Below are positions 52,813-62,197 of a stretch of 64,000 nt of DNA, in pieces (within the stretch, counting starts at the first letter, position 1; each line of letters begins with the position of its first letter). A program made the position numbers and the translations under genes. The stretch lies in contig NZ_VTPY01000008.1 in NCBI RefSeq assembly GCF_008297955.1, positions 62,001-126,000 of the forward strand, in the 5' to 3' direction. The stretch comes from Billgrantia pellis (GTDB lineage: Bacteria; Pseudomonadota; Gammaproteobacteria; Pseudomonadales; Halomonadaceae). Below the pieces are notes generated by a model. That model did not search any database. It had not been told where the DNA came from and saw nothing but the letters and a program-made list of their open reading frames with translations.

Positions 52813-55046
52813 CACGCCGCTACGGCCCCTTGTTCATGGACGCTTCTCCCCCATCGAGCGAGGGGACCAAGCAGCCAGCCAGGCCCTACCGTCTGCTATT
52901 CGTCGACGACGACCCACACATCCTTTCTGCCTTGCGCCGGGTCTTCCATCGAGAGAACTACGAGCTTCGCTTCGCTGAAAACGCCGAAGCGGCGCTGGCC
53001 ATCCTGGAGTTCGAGGCGGTGGAAGTCGTCATCAGCGATTTCAAGATGCCAGGAATGGATGGGAATGCGTTGCTGCAGCGCGTGCGCGAGCGCTGGCCGC
53101 AAATCCTGCGCATCATGGTCACCGGCTACGCCAACTCCGAGGTGGTACTGGGTTCGATGAGAGATGGTGCCGTCTTTCGCTTCAATCTCAAGCCTTGGAA
53201 TGACGACGATCTGCGCCTGACAGTGGCCATGGCGCTGGAACAGTACGAGGCGCGCCAACGCAGGAACGGTTCGAAACGGACCGCCACACCCACCGAGATG
53301 CCGCTGCCCCTGGAAGAGATCGACGTCGCCGAACGCAATGCGCTACCGCGCTTCCTGCATGACCGGGGCTGGCTCAACGCCCGTCAACTGCAACGGCTGC
53401 ATGGTCAGATGCAGACCTCTCGCCTGCCGGCGGTTCAGCATCTCGTTCGTAATGAGTGGGTCGACCAAGAGCGCCTCTATGCCCTGCTGCGCGACGAGAA
53501 GCTGTGTGAAGAGATCGATCTGCGCGAGAGCGAGTTGGATTCGGCACTGTTTTCGTATCTGCCGCTTGCGGCCTGCGAGCGTCATTGGATGCTGCCTTGC
53601 CGTCTAGAAAACGGACGGCTGGACCTGGCCATGGCCGACCCGCTCGACACCGGGCTGATCGATAGCCTGGCGGCAGCCACCGGGAACCGAGTGCGCCCCC
53701 TGCTATGCCGCATCGATCAACTCCAGGGCAAGCTGAAGGAAGCGACAGAGCTGCATGGCGCCAATGCTGCGGACACACCGGCTCAGGCGGACGAGCCGCC
53801 TTACGACGACATCGAGATCGTACTCGATGTCCCCGGGGATACCGAGACGCTTCACGAGATCCTATCCCATTCTGTCGATCCCCCCGCTGTTCGCCTGATC
53901 AACGGCTTGCTGCTGGAGGCTATCAACCGGGGAGCTCGGGAGATTCTCATCCAGCCACGGCTCGATACCGTCGCCGTGCGCTACCGCCTTGACGGCACGA
54001 TGCAGGACATCCTGCAGGTGCCCACCAGCCTACTCATGGCGGTGGTATCGCGGTTCAAGGTCATGACCGACCTGGATGTTACCGAGCGACAAGCCCCCCA
54101 GCAGGGCCACATTACGGTCAAAACCTCCATGAGGCTCGTGGACATGGCCATTTCCACGCTGCCGACGACCCATGGCGAGCAGATCCACATCCGGCTCGCT
54201 CCGCGTCATACACCGGTTCTTCCCCTCATGGAGCTCGGGCTTTCCGGGGAAGATCTCGAACGGTTGCAACATGCCTTCGCCCAGCCTGGCAGCCTAATTG
54301 TCGCCGCCGGTCCGGCCGACAGCGGCCGCTCCATGCTGCTGCACGCCTTGCTCAAGTCCAGCCGCACGACGGACCATCATGTCTCGCTAGAGCGGTCCGT
54401 ACAGTATGCCAACGATACGGTGGCACAAGTGCAGTTGCCACACGCCCTTCCCATCACAACCGATATGCTGGAAGCGGCCTATGCCCAGCAACCCGAGGCC
54501 GTGCTGATCGATGATGATCATCACGATGCCGAGACCATTTGCAACGCGTTACGTACAACAGCTAACGCCAGCCGGTTGCTCACTGCGCTTACGGCAATGT
54601 CGATCGCCGATGTCTTCTCGCAACTGTTGGGCACCCCGTTCGATATTCTCGAGATGTCGTCAAGCCTCGGTGCCCTGGTGAGGCAACGCCTGGTACGCCG
54701 CCTGTGCATCCACTGCCGTCGACCGGCCCCGCCCGATCCGACCTTGTGCCAGGTACTGGGTGGCCCTTTCATTGAGACGCCGAAGCAGGCCTGGGAAGCC
54801 GTGGGCTGTCCCCGATGTCGTCAAGGCTATCAAGGACGAATCGGACTCTACGAAGTCATTGTTATGGACAATGCATTACGCAATGCGATCGTCAGCGGGC
54901 GTACCCCCTGGGAGCTGCAATCCTTGATCCGCAAGAACCTGCCGACAGGTTTGCTCGGCGACGCCCATGCCAAGGTAACGCAAGGCTTGACCACACTCGC
55001 GGAAGTGCAGAGGGCTCTCGGCCATGGCGAGACACCCATCGAGTAA
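52809..55046 (+). CDS. Receiver domain fused to a degenerate GspE/PilB-like ATPase
   Basis: The 745-residue protein has a receiver (about 28-145, phosphate-accepting Asp77 in VISDFKMPG), a GspE N-terminal (MshEN-like) region (about 185-310) and a type II/IV secretion ATPase core (about 350-725). The Walker A reads GPADSGRSM (501-509) with Arg507 in place of the lysine, and the Walker B segment is AVLIDDDHHD, without the usual GEIRD. The zinc CxxC pairs (CIHC, CPRC) and GYQGRIGLYEV are kept. It therefore looks like a nucleotide- or c-di-GMP-responsive scaffold, not a pilus motor. The start is a TTG at 52809 overlapping the kinase stop; ATG 52836 is an alternative. Confidence 0.82.
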   Translation: MTRRYGPLFMDASPPSSEGTKQPARPYRLLFVDDDPHILSALRRVFHRENYELRFAENAEAALAILEFEAVEVVISDFKMPGMDGNALLQRVRERWPQILRIMVTGYANSEVVLGSMRDGAVFRFNLKPWNDDDLRLTVAMALEQYEARQRRNGSKRTATPTEMPLPLEEIDVAERNALPRFLHDRGWLNARQLQRLHGQMQTSRLPAVQHLVRNEWVDQERLYALLRDEKLCEEIDLRESELDSALFSYLPLAACERHWMLPCRLENGRLDLAMADPLDTGLIDSLAAATGNRVRPLLCRIDQLQGKLKEATELHGANAADTPAQADEPPYDDIEIVLDVPGDTETLHEILSHSVDPPAVRLINGLLLEAINRGAREILIQPRLDTVAVRYRLDGTMQDILQVPTSLLMAVVSRFKVMTDLDVTERQAPQQGHITVKTSMRLVDMAISTLPTTHGEQIHIRLAPRHTPVLPLMELGLSGEDLERLQHAFAQPGSLIVAAGPADSGRSMLLHALLKSSRTTDHHVSLERSVQYANDTVAQVQLPHALPITTDMLEAAYAQQPEAVLIDDDHHDAETICNALRTTANASRLLTALTAMSIADVFSQLLGTPFDILEMSSSLGALVRQRLVRRLCIHCRRPAPPDPTLCQVLGGPFIETPKQAWEAVGCPRCRQGYQGRIGLYEVIVMDNALRNAIVSGRTPWELQSLIRKNLPTGLLGDAHAKVTQGLTTLAEVQRALGHGETPIE

Positions 55047-55075
55047 GAAAAAAACGATCCGATGCCTCTTTTCCC

Positions 55076-55102
55076 TCAAGCCGCCTCCCGGGGAGCCGAT
55101 AT
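55076..55102 (+). promoter_or_regulatory. Weak second sigma-28-like element
   Basis: TCAAGCCG, an 11-base spacer and GCCGATAT (7/8 to the -10) lie 81 bases before the second kinase. The -35 is poor, so this may be chance or an internal promoter. Confidence 0.25.
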
Positions 55103-55182
55103 GTAGAGTCGGCACCTATCGTTTCGCGAGGGAACCGCTGACAGGCAACGGATCCGCGTGATGTCAGCCTGCTAACCGCGCC

Positions 55183-56013
55183 ATGTCGGAAAATACCATG
55201 AGCCATACGAAACATTTGCTTCAGGACCTTGCCGAGGTCGACTCGCAATTACTCCAGTCCGAGAAGATGGCCGCCATTGGTCAGCTCGCCGCGGGTGTCG
55301 CGCACGAGATCAACAACCCGATCGGCTACGTTTTTTCCAATCTCAAGACCTTGGCGGGTTATGTCGACGACCTGATCGCTATTATTGATGCCACCGACAA
55401 GGTGGCCAGCCTGGATGAGCTCAGAAAGGTCAAGGAAAAACTCGAATATCACTATATCCGCGAGGATGTACAAGCGCTGATCAGCGAGTCCGAGGAAGGC
55501 ATCGGTCGGGTCAAGACGATCATTACTGCGCTCAAGGATTTTTCGCATATCGATGAGGAAACTTTCCGCCCCGCCGACTTGCATCGCGGCCTCGACTCGA
55601 CTTTGAACCTGGTCGGCAACGAGCTGAAATACAAAGCCAAGGTAGTAAAGGCTTATGGCGATCTGCCGGAAATCGAATGTATACCCTCGCAGCTCAACCA
55701 GGTGGCGCTTAACCTGCTGACCAATGCCGCTCACGCGATCGAGAATCAGGGGGTGATCCACTTGAGCACGGGGTGCAAGGATGGCATGGTCTGGTTCGAG
55801 GTGCGCGACAACGGCTACGGTATCAAGCCGGAGCATCTCGGTCGCCTGTTCGAGCCATTCTTCACCACCAAGGCGGTAGGAGAAGGCACTGGGCTGGGTC
55901 TCGCCTTATCGTCGAGTATCGTGCAAAAGCATGGCGGACGCATCGAAGTGGAAAGCGAAGAGGGACAGGGAAGCCGCTTTCGCGTATGGCTCCCCATCCG
56001 CCAATCCGTGTAA
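55183..56013 (+). CDS. Soluble histidine kinase 2 of the signalling operon
   Basis: A 276-residue cytoplasmic kinase, almost only the catalytic core. A short N-terminus leads to SEKMAAIGQLAAGVAHEINN with the phosphoacceptor His, and the ATP domain has NLLTNAAHAIEN, DNGYGIKPE and EGTGLGLALS. It shares the HEINxPIG box with kinase 1, suggesting duplication. No sensor domain is visible, so it may be recruited by a partner. It sits 136 bases after the receiver-GspE gene and 26 before the HD-GYP gene. The start may be ATG 55183 or 55198. Confidence 0.88.
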   Translation: MSENTMSHTKHLLQDLAEVDSQLLQSEKMAAIGQLAAGVAHEINNPIGYVFSNLKTLAGYVDDLIAIIDATDKVASLDELRKVKEKLEYHYIREDVQALISESEEGIGRVKTIITALKDFSHIDEETFRPADLHRGLDSTLNLVGNELKYKAKVVKAYGDLPEIECIPSQLNQVALNLLTNAAHAIENQGVIHLSTGCKDGMVWFEVRDNGYGIKPEHLGRLFEPFFTTKAVGEGTGLGLALSSSIVQKHGGRIEVESEEGQGSRFRVWLPIRQSV

Positions 56014-56039
56014 CCGAGGCGATACAGGGCCAGGCCAGC

Positions 56040-57389
56040 ATGTGTATAGAAACAGCAGAGAACTCAACCGTGGACAGCGCCGATATCAGCGTGCTGCTGG
56101 TCGATGATGAACCGAACATACTCCGAGCCCTTCGCCGTGTGTTGCGACGCGAAGATTACCGGTTGCTGACAGCCAATAACGGCGAGGAAGCGCTGGTTGT
56201 CATGCAAACCGAGCCCGTCGATCTCGTGGTATCGGATTCGCGTATGCCGGGCATGGATGGGGCCGAGCTGCTCAGCCGAATCCAGCAACACTGGCCTGAA
56301 TGCCGCCGTTTAATGCTGACAGGCCACGCCGACCTGACCTCGACCATTCGCGCCATCAACGAAGGCCAGATCTATCGTTACATCACCAAGCCATGGAGTG
56401 ACGACGATTTGCGCCTGACCCTGCGTCAGGCACTGGAGCATCAACAGGCGGAACGTGAGCGACGTCGGCTCGAGGCCCTGACCCAGGAACAGAACCGTGA
56501 GCTGGCCCTGCTCAATGCCCACCTCGAGGAGCGTGTACAGGCGCGCACCCGTGAACTTCAGCAGGTGGCCGATATGCTGGAGTTGGCTTACGGCGAGCTG
56601 AAGCGCAGCTATGTCACCGCTACCCAGGTCTTCTCCGCCCTGATCAGTCAGCGGCTACCGCGCAACCTGCAGACCAATACCCAGGTGCGCGACTTGGTCA
56701 AAGCCTACGCTGACACCCACCACTTCGATGAGGAGCTCAAGCAGAGCCTGATGATGGCCGCGTCGCTCTATAACCTGGGCAAGATGACGTGGAACGATCA
56801 ACTGCTGGCCACCCCTTCGGACAGGCTCTCGACCCAGGATCGCGAGACGTACCAACGCTATCCGGTAGCCGGCGAAGGCCTGTTGATGGCGCTTGATTAC
56901 CTGGAAGATACAGCCAGCATTATTCGTCATCATCGTGAACGCTGGAACGGAAGCGGCTATCCCGATCGGCTCAAGGGTGAGGAGATTCCCTATGGAGCAC
57001 GCTTGCTCGGGTTGGCCGTCGATTTCATCGAACTCCAGCGCGGTTTGGTTCTGCAGCGCCGTCTGCCGCGGGATGATGCCTTGAAGCTGCTCCGCAAGCT
57101 AAGCGGCCGAGTCTACGAGCCCGAGATGTGTGAAGCGTTCATTACGTTATGCATCGAACAGGCTCCGGATCTCGGCATGGGAGGCGACCAGGTACGGTCG
57201 CTCGACACCCGCCGTCTCGAACCGGGCATGATCCTGGTTCGGGACCTGCACTCGGAGAGCGGCATGTTACTGCTCAATGAGGGTAAGCAGCTGACGCGCG
57301 ATCTGATCGAGCGGCTGGTTCGTTTCGAGGAAACAGAAGGTACGCGTTACGTGCTGTGGGTGAAGCTGCCTGACGGAGATCCTGAATGA
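56040..57389 (+). CDS. Receiver fused to a degenerate HD-GYP domain
   Basis: A 449-residue RpfG-like protein: receiver (about 15-135, Asp66 in VVSDSRMPG), a coiled coil (about 140-190) and an HD-GYP domain (about 195-400). The GYP motif is present (HHRERWNGSGYP, 297-308). The metal-binding HD pair reads Tyr244-Asn245 (LYNLGKM), the later helix reads YQRYP where histidine is expected, and HHE is HHR. Cyclic-di-GMP hydrolysis is therefore unlikely; binding or scaffolding is more plausible. The ATG at 56040 is the first good start after kinase 2. It overlaps the next gene by 4 bases. Confidence 0.85.
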   Translation: MCIETAENSTVDSADISVLLVDDEPNILRALRRVLRREDYRLLTANNGEEALVVMQTEPVDLVVSDSRMPGMDGAELLSRIQQHWPECRRLMLTGHADLTSTIRAINEGQIYRYITKPWSDDDLRLTLRQALEHQQAERERRRLEALTQEQNRELALLNAHLEERVQARTRELQQVADMLELAYGELKRSYVTATQVFSALISQRLPRNLQTNTQVRDLVKAYADTHHFDEELKQSLMMAASLYNLGKMTWNDQLLATPSDRLSTQDRETYQRYPVAGEGLLMALDYLEDTASIIRHHRERWNGSGYPDRLKGEEIPYGARLLGLAVDFIELQRGLVLQRRLPRDDALKLLRKLSGRVYEPEMCEAFITLCIEQAPDLGMGGDQVRSLDTRRLEPGMILVRDLHSESGMLLLNEGKQLTRDLIERLVRFEETEGTRYVLWVKLPDGDPE

Positions 57390-60300
57390 CAGCAATCACC
57401 ACCGATGAGGCCGTAAACAATATGAAGCGGCTCGCCTTGGCGCAACGCGCCTTCATCGTGCTGCTGATGCTCAGTTGCCTCGTGGTGGGCAGCCTTGGCC
57501 TGGTTGAGAGCGAATTCTTCCAGGCAAGCTCTCCTGGAACCCAAGTCCTGACACCGCTTAACGCCCTGTCGCTCTTGCTGTTTGGCCTGGCCCTGCTGAG
57601 CCGGCTGAACGGAGACACTGGCTGGGGACGTCTGTGGAGTTTATTGCTATTCCTGGCGGGCACGTCCGGCCTGCTTCATACCCTTCCTGCCGACACTACG
57701 GGTGCATTCGCCAATACGGCACAGGGCCTGGCCAGCCATATGGCGATCATCTATATGCTCCAGGCGCTTGCCCTTTTCTTGGGCAGCCTGCGCAACCCCA
57801 TTGCGCGGGGAACGACCATACTGCTGGGTCTGGCGTTGATCGGAGCCGGCACGCTGATTTTCGTTATCGGTTGGCAATCGAACAACACGACTTTACTGCA
57901 CCATATCTCTCATCATTTTGCGCATCACATGACCAGCAGTGCGGCGAGCCTCTACATCATCGCCTCGGGTCTGGCACTTTTGATGCAACTGCGGCCCCAA
58001 CCAAGTTACGTTGAAATTCCCGGCCGGCTCACTCTACCTATCGGCATGATAGGTATAATACTCACCTGCTGCGGATGGCTTTTATATACTCAGCAGAGTC
58101 TTCAACATTTAGCCAAGGCCAGCGAGGAACACCTTGTTCAGATCCGGTCATTTGTGGAGCGTGAGTTAACCGATCATACCCAACTACTCGAACGACAGGC
58201 CAAGCGATGGAGCGCATTGGATACGTTGCCGCCTAATGCCTTATGGCAGCAGGAAGTTGAGAGTTATTTGACCCATTTCCCGGCCATTAACCTAATCGGA
58301 GTCTTCGATAACAGTCTTGAGCCCATCGTTCTTCTGTCCCGACAGGACACCTCCTACCGGCTCAACCACTTCTTTTCGCTGGCTGGCGGCTCGGGATGGC
58401 TGGGAGAGCTAGGCAACGCTGCGCAAGCCAAGTTAAGCCCCGTTCTCAGACTCGGGGAAAGGCACGCCCTGCTACTTGCCTTTCCTCTGCATTTTACTTC
58501 GGGGGCGTCTTACTGGCTTATGGCCAATCTCGACCTGACGACGTTGATGGCGCAGCATGAACATGGCGACAACCCTCTCCAGGTGAAGATATTGCAGGGG
58601 AATCAACTGATACATTCTTTTGGCCCTTCTCTAGCCCCGGACGAAGCATCCGAAATTCCCCTAAGTATCGGCCAAGTCGAGCTGCCCAACGGCAGCACCT
58701 GGGGCTTGATTGGCCGACTCGACCTGCGGTACGTACAGGCGCACGCCACGCTCCCTCTCCTTCTGCTCATTGCTGGGCTTCTGTTCAGCTACCTCCTCAT
58801 GGTCAGTCTCAGCTTGCTGAGCCAGACCGAGCGCCGTCGCCGCCGGCTAATCGAGAGCCAGGAGACAACGCAGGCCGCAATGCACCAACGCGATCAGTTC
58901 TTTACCCTCTCCCTGGAGCTCTTTTGCCGGGTCGATCTCGATGGACGATTTCTGCAGGTCAACCCCACCTTCGAGCGCTTGCTGGGCTATCCTGTCGACC
59001 GTCTCGTCGGGTCTCATTACGGCGACTTGATAAAGCCGGACGACCATGCCGCCTTCGAGAATGCCATCGCCCAGCTGCAGCATGGCCAGGTAATTCGGGG
59101 ACTGGAAATACAAGCTCGGGACAGTGAAGGGCGCGAGCATTGGCTCGAGGTCAACGCGGCACTTGGCGAAGAGCACGTCATTTATGTAGTGGCGCGCAAT
59201 GTCACCGAACGCAAGCGCAACGAGGAAGCACTACGGCATAATCAACATCTGTTTCGTATCGTCGGCGAGACTGCGCTCATCGGTGGCTGGTATGTGGACC
59301 TTACCGACGGGCGGGCCGTATGGTCCAGCGAAGTAAACTCGATCCATGACGAGCCTGCCGATTTCCAACCGACCCTGGCACAAGCCATCGACTATTATCC
59401 GGCCCATTGCCGGGATCGCCTGAAACAGCGACTCGATGCGTGTATTCACCATGGGGTGCCATTCGACGAAGAGTTCGAGGTCGTCACGGGCCGCGGCAGG
59501 AAGATCGTGGTGCGGGTGTTGGGACAGGCCGTCAAGGACGATTCCGGCCGTGTCGTCCGCATCCACGGCTCAACCCAGGACATTACCGAGCAGAAGCGTC
59601 TGCATGAAGAGGTCTCCCGGCTAACCTCTCGCCTTGCCCGCACCCTGGAAACGATGACGGTAGCTTTTGTCACGCTAGATAAACACTGGCGTTTCAGTTA
59701 CCTGAATGCAGAAGCTGAGCATTTGCTGGAGAGTTCACGCGATGAGCTTCTGGGCTGCAATATCTGGGAAGTGTTTCCCGAAGCGCAAGGCACCCGCTTC
59801 GAGGTAGAGTATCGTCGAGCCCTCGCACAGAATGAACCGGTCACATTCGAAGAGCGTTTCGCGCGGCTCCAGGCTTGGTTCGAAGTCAGCGCCTATCCCT
59901 CCGAGGAGGGCCTGGCCATCTATTTTCAGAACATCAGCATGCGCAAGCGCGTCGAGAACCAGTTGCGCCTGCTTGAGCGCAGTGTCGATTCCAGTGTCAA
60001 TGGCGTGGTTATCGTCGACGCTACCCAGCCCGACCTGCCCATCGTCTACGTCAATCCCGCCTTCGAGCGTATCACGGGATACCGTCGCGATGAGGTACTG
60101 GGATTCAATTGCCGCCTGTTACAGGGAGAGGAAACCACCCAGAGCACGCGCGAGGCGCTACGTCACGGTATTGCCGCACACAGCGATGTGCATGTGGTGA
60201 TCCGAAACTATCGCCGCGACGGCACGCCCTTCTGGAATGATCTCTATATATCCCCCGTACGCGACGAATCCGGAGCCGTGACCCATTTCGTCGGGGTACA

Positions 60301-62086
60301 GAACGATATCACCACCCAACGAGAGTCCCAGGCACAGCTGGCTCACAGCGCCACGCATGATGCTTTGACCGAACTGCCGAACCGCATCCAGATCGAGAAC
60401 GCCATTCGCCAGGGTTGCCAGGTCTCCGCTCAAGCGCAACGCTACCTAGCCGTCTTGATTCTCGACCTGGACGATTTCAAACCGATCAACAACACCCTAG
60501 GGCATGACACCGGTGACCAGGTACTGATCGAAGTCGCACGCCGCCTGGAGAGGCAGCTTCGCCCTGGCGATAGTGCGGGCCGCTTCGGTGGCGACGAGTT
60601 CGTCGTCACCCTGCCGGGCCTGACCGGTACGCAGGAGTGTGTCACCATCATCGAATCACTGCTGGCCGAGATCGCGCTTCCCTACCATATCGAGGTCAAC
60701 GAACTCTATCTCACCGGTAGCATCGGCGTATCGATCTTCAACGGCGATCTCGACAGCGAAATCGAACCGCAGACGCTGCTGCAGCAGGCCGACTTGGCGA
60801 TGTACCAGGCCAAGCGACTAGGGCGCAATACCTACCAGTTCTTCACTCCCGACCTCAATGAGAAAGTACGTCACCATTTGGCGCTGCGCAATGAGCTCCA
60901 GCGGGCCATCGAGGAGGGGCAGTTCGAATTGCATTACCAACCCCAAGTTCATGGACCCAGTGCCCGCATAATCGGCTTCGAGGCGCTGCTGCGCTGGAAG
61001 CATCCCGAGCGGGGCTATGTCTCGCCCGCCGACTTTATCGGCGTGGCCGAGAATACGGGGCAGATCGTACCCATCAGCGACTGGGTATTGGCCACCGCCT
61101 GCCGCGACAGCCTGCGGCTGAACGAGCTGGGGCTGGGGCAGTATGTCATGTCGGTCAACGTCTCCCCGCTGCAGTTTCAGCGCAACTGCTTCTTGCCGGA
61201 TCTGCTGGAAGTGTTGACGAATACCGGGCTCGACCCTTCGTTGCTCGAGCTCGAGCTGACCGAAAACATCTTGATGGGCAATACCGAGACCGTCATCGAG
61301 ACCCTGCGGGAGATCCGCTCCCATGGTATCGGCATCGCCATTGATGACTTCGGTACCGGTTTCTCCAGCTTGAGCTATCTCAAATACCTGCCTATCACCA
61401 AGATCAAGATCGACCGTTCGTTCATTCAGGAAGTGATCAGCGATCACCGCGACGCCGCTATCACGCACGGAATCACCTCGATCGCCAACCAGCTGCAGCT
61501 GCAGGTGGTCGCCGAGGGCGTCGAAACGCAAGCCCAATATGCCTATCTGCAGAAACATCTTTGCGAGAGCTTTCAGGGCTATCTCTTCGCCCGCCCGATG
61601 CCATTGAAGGAGTTGGCCGACTTCCTCGGCGAACACCACCAGGCCCAGGCCCTCGACCGCGAGCGGCGCGAGGGGGGGCGGGGTGGCCAGACACTCCTGC
61701 TACTCGACGACGAGGCCAATATCCTGCGTGCGCTGAAGCGATTGTTGCGCCGGGATGGTTACCATGTACTCACGACGACCAGCGCGCAGGAAGCCTTCGA
61801 ACTGCTGGCCACCCATGACGTGCAAGTCATCATCAGCGACCAGCGCATGCCCGAGATGAGCGGCACCGAATTTCTGCGCCGTGCCAAGGATCTCTACCCC
61901 GGCATGATCCAGATCGTGCTGTCGGGCTATACCGATCTCAAGACCGTGACCGAGGCAATCAACGAAAGCGCCATCTACAAATTCCTAACCAAGCCATGGG
62001 ACGACGACGAGCTGCGCCTAGTAGTGCAACAGGCCTTTCGTCAATTCGCCAAACAGCAGGTGCAGCGCCGAAATCAGGACGCTTAA
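57386..62086 (+). CDS. PAS/LOV-GGDEF-EAL-receiver cyclic-di-GMP enzyme
   Basis: A 1566-residue protein with several N-terminal membrane helices, an extracytoplasmic region (about 245-450), a last helix (about 457-480), three PAS domains (about 500-860) and a LOV-type PAS (about 862-980). The LOV core GFNCRLLQG with Cys909, NYRRDGTPFWNDLYISPV and GVQND match flavin-binding blue-light sensors. GGDEF is intact (1068-1072; RxxD I-site five residues earlier) and EAL is intact (FEALLR, Glu1199; DDFGTGFSSL). A C-terminal receiver (about 1436-1555, Asp1485) closes the protein. It can both make and degrade cyclic-di-GMP, with light or redox input and phosphorelay control. ATGA overlap with the HD-GYP gene. 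Confidence 0.9.
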   Translation: MTAITTDEAVNNMKRLALAQRAFIVLLMLSCLVVGSLGLVESEFFQASSPGTQVLTPLNALSLLLFGLALLSRLNGDTGWGRLWSLLLFLAGTSGLLHTLPADTTGAFANTAQGLASHMAIIYMLQALALFLGSLRNPIARGTTILLGLALIGAGTLIFVIGWQSNNTTLLHHISHHFAHHMTSSAASLYIIASGLALLMQLRPQPSYVEIPGRLTLPIGMIGIILTCCGWLLYTQQSLQHLAKASEEHLVQIRSFVERELTDHTQLLERQAKRWSALDTLPPNALWQQEVESYLTHFPAINLIGVFDNSLEPIVLLSRQDTSYRLNHFFSLAGGSGWLGELGNAAQAKLSPVLRLGERHALLLAFPLHFTSGASYWLMANLDLTTLMAQHEHGDNPLQVKILQGNQLIHSFGPSLAPDEASEIPLSIGQVELPNGSTWGLIGRLDLRYVQAHATLPLLLLIAGLLFSYLLMVSLSLLSQTERRRRRLIESQETTQAAMHQRDQFFTLSLELFCRVDLDGRFLQVNPTFERLLGYPVDRLVGSHYGDLIKPDDHAAFENAIAQLQHGQVIRGLEIQARDSEGREHWLEVNAALGEEHVIYVVARNVTERKRNEEALRHNQHLFRIVGETALIGGWYVDLTDGRAVWSSEVNSIHDEPADFQPTLAQAIDYYPAHCRDRLKQRLDACIHHGVPFDEEFEVVTGRGRKIVVRVLGQAVKDDSGRVVRIHGSTQDITEQKRLHEEVSRLTSRLARTLETMTVAFVTLDKHWRFSYLNAEAEHLLESSRDELLGCNIWEVFPEAQGTRFEVEYRRALAQNEPVTFEERFARLQAWFEVSAYPSEEGLAIYFQNISMRKRVENQLRLLERSVDSSVNGVVIVDATQPDLPIVYVNPAFERITGYRRDEVLGFNCRLLQGEETTQSTREALRHGIAAHSDVHVVIRNYRRDGTPFWNDLYISPVRDESGAVTHFVGVQNDITTQRESQAQLAHSATHDALTELPNRIQIENAIRQGCQVSAQAQRYLAVLILDLDDFKPINNTLGHDTGDQVLIEVARRLERQLRPGDSAGRFGGDEFVVTLPGLTGTQECVTIIESLLAEIALPYHIEVNELYLTGSIGVSIFNGDLDSEIEPQTLLQQADLAMYQAKRLGRNTYQFFTPDLNEKVRHHLALRNELQRAIEEGQFELHYQPQVHGPSARIIGFEALLRWKHPERGYVSPADFIGVAENTGQIVPISDWVLATACRDSLRLNELGLGQYVMSVNVSPLQFQRNCFLPDLLEVLTNTGLDPSLLELELTENILMGNTETVIETLREIRSHGIGIAIDDFGTGFSSLSYLKYLPITKIKIDRSFIQEVISDHRDAAITHGITSIANQLQLQVVAEGVETQAQYAYLQKHLCESFQGYLFARPMPLKELADFLGEHHQAQALDRERREGGRGGQTLLLLDDEANILRALKRLLRRDGYHVLTTTSAQEAFELLATHDVQVIISDQRMPEMSGTEFLRRAKDLYPGMIQIVLSGYTDLKTVTEAINESAIYKFLTKPWDDDELRLVVQQAFRQFAKQQVQRRNQDA

Positions 62087-62197
62087 CTCGTTCTTGTCGC
62101 GACGGCCTAGCCGTCGCCATGCCCCGTCTCGTTGCGCTTGCCAGCCGATGCCGAGCGTTTACCTTGAAGACAACGCCCTTCAAGGAGGATCTCTCTC

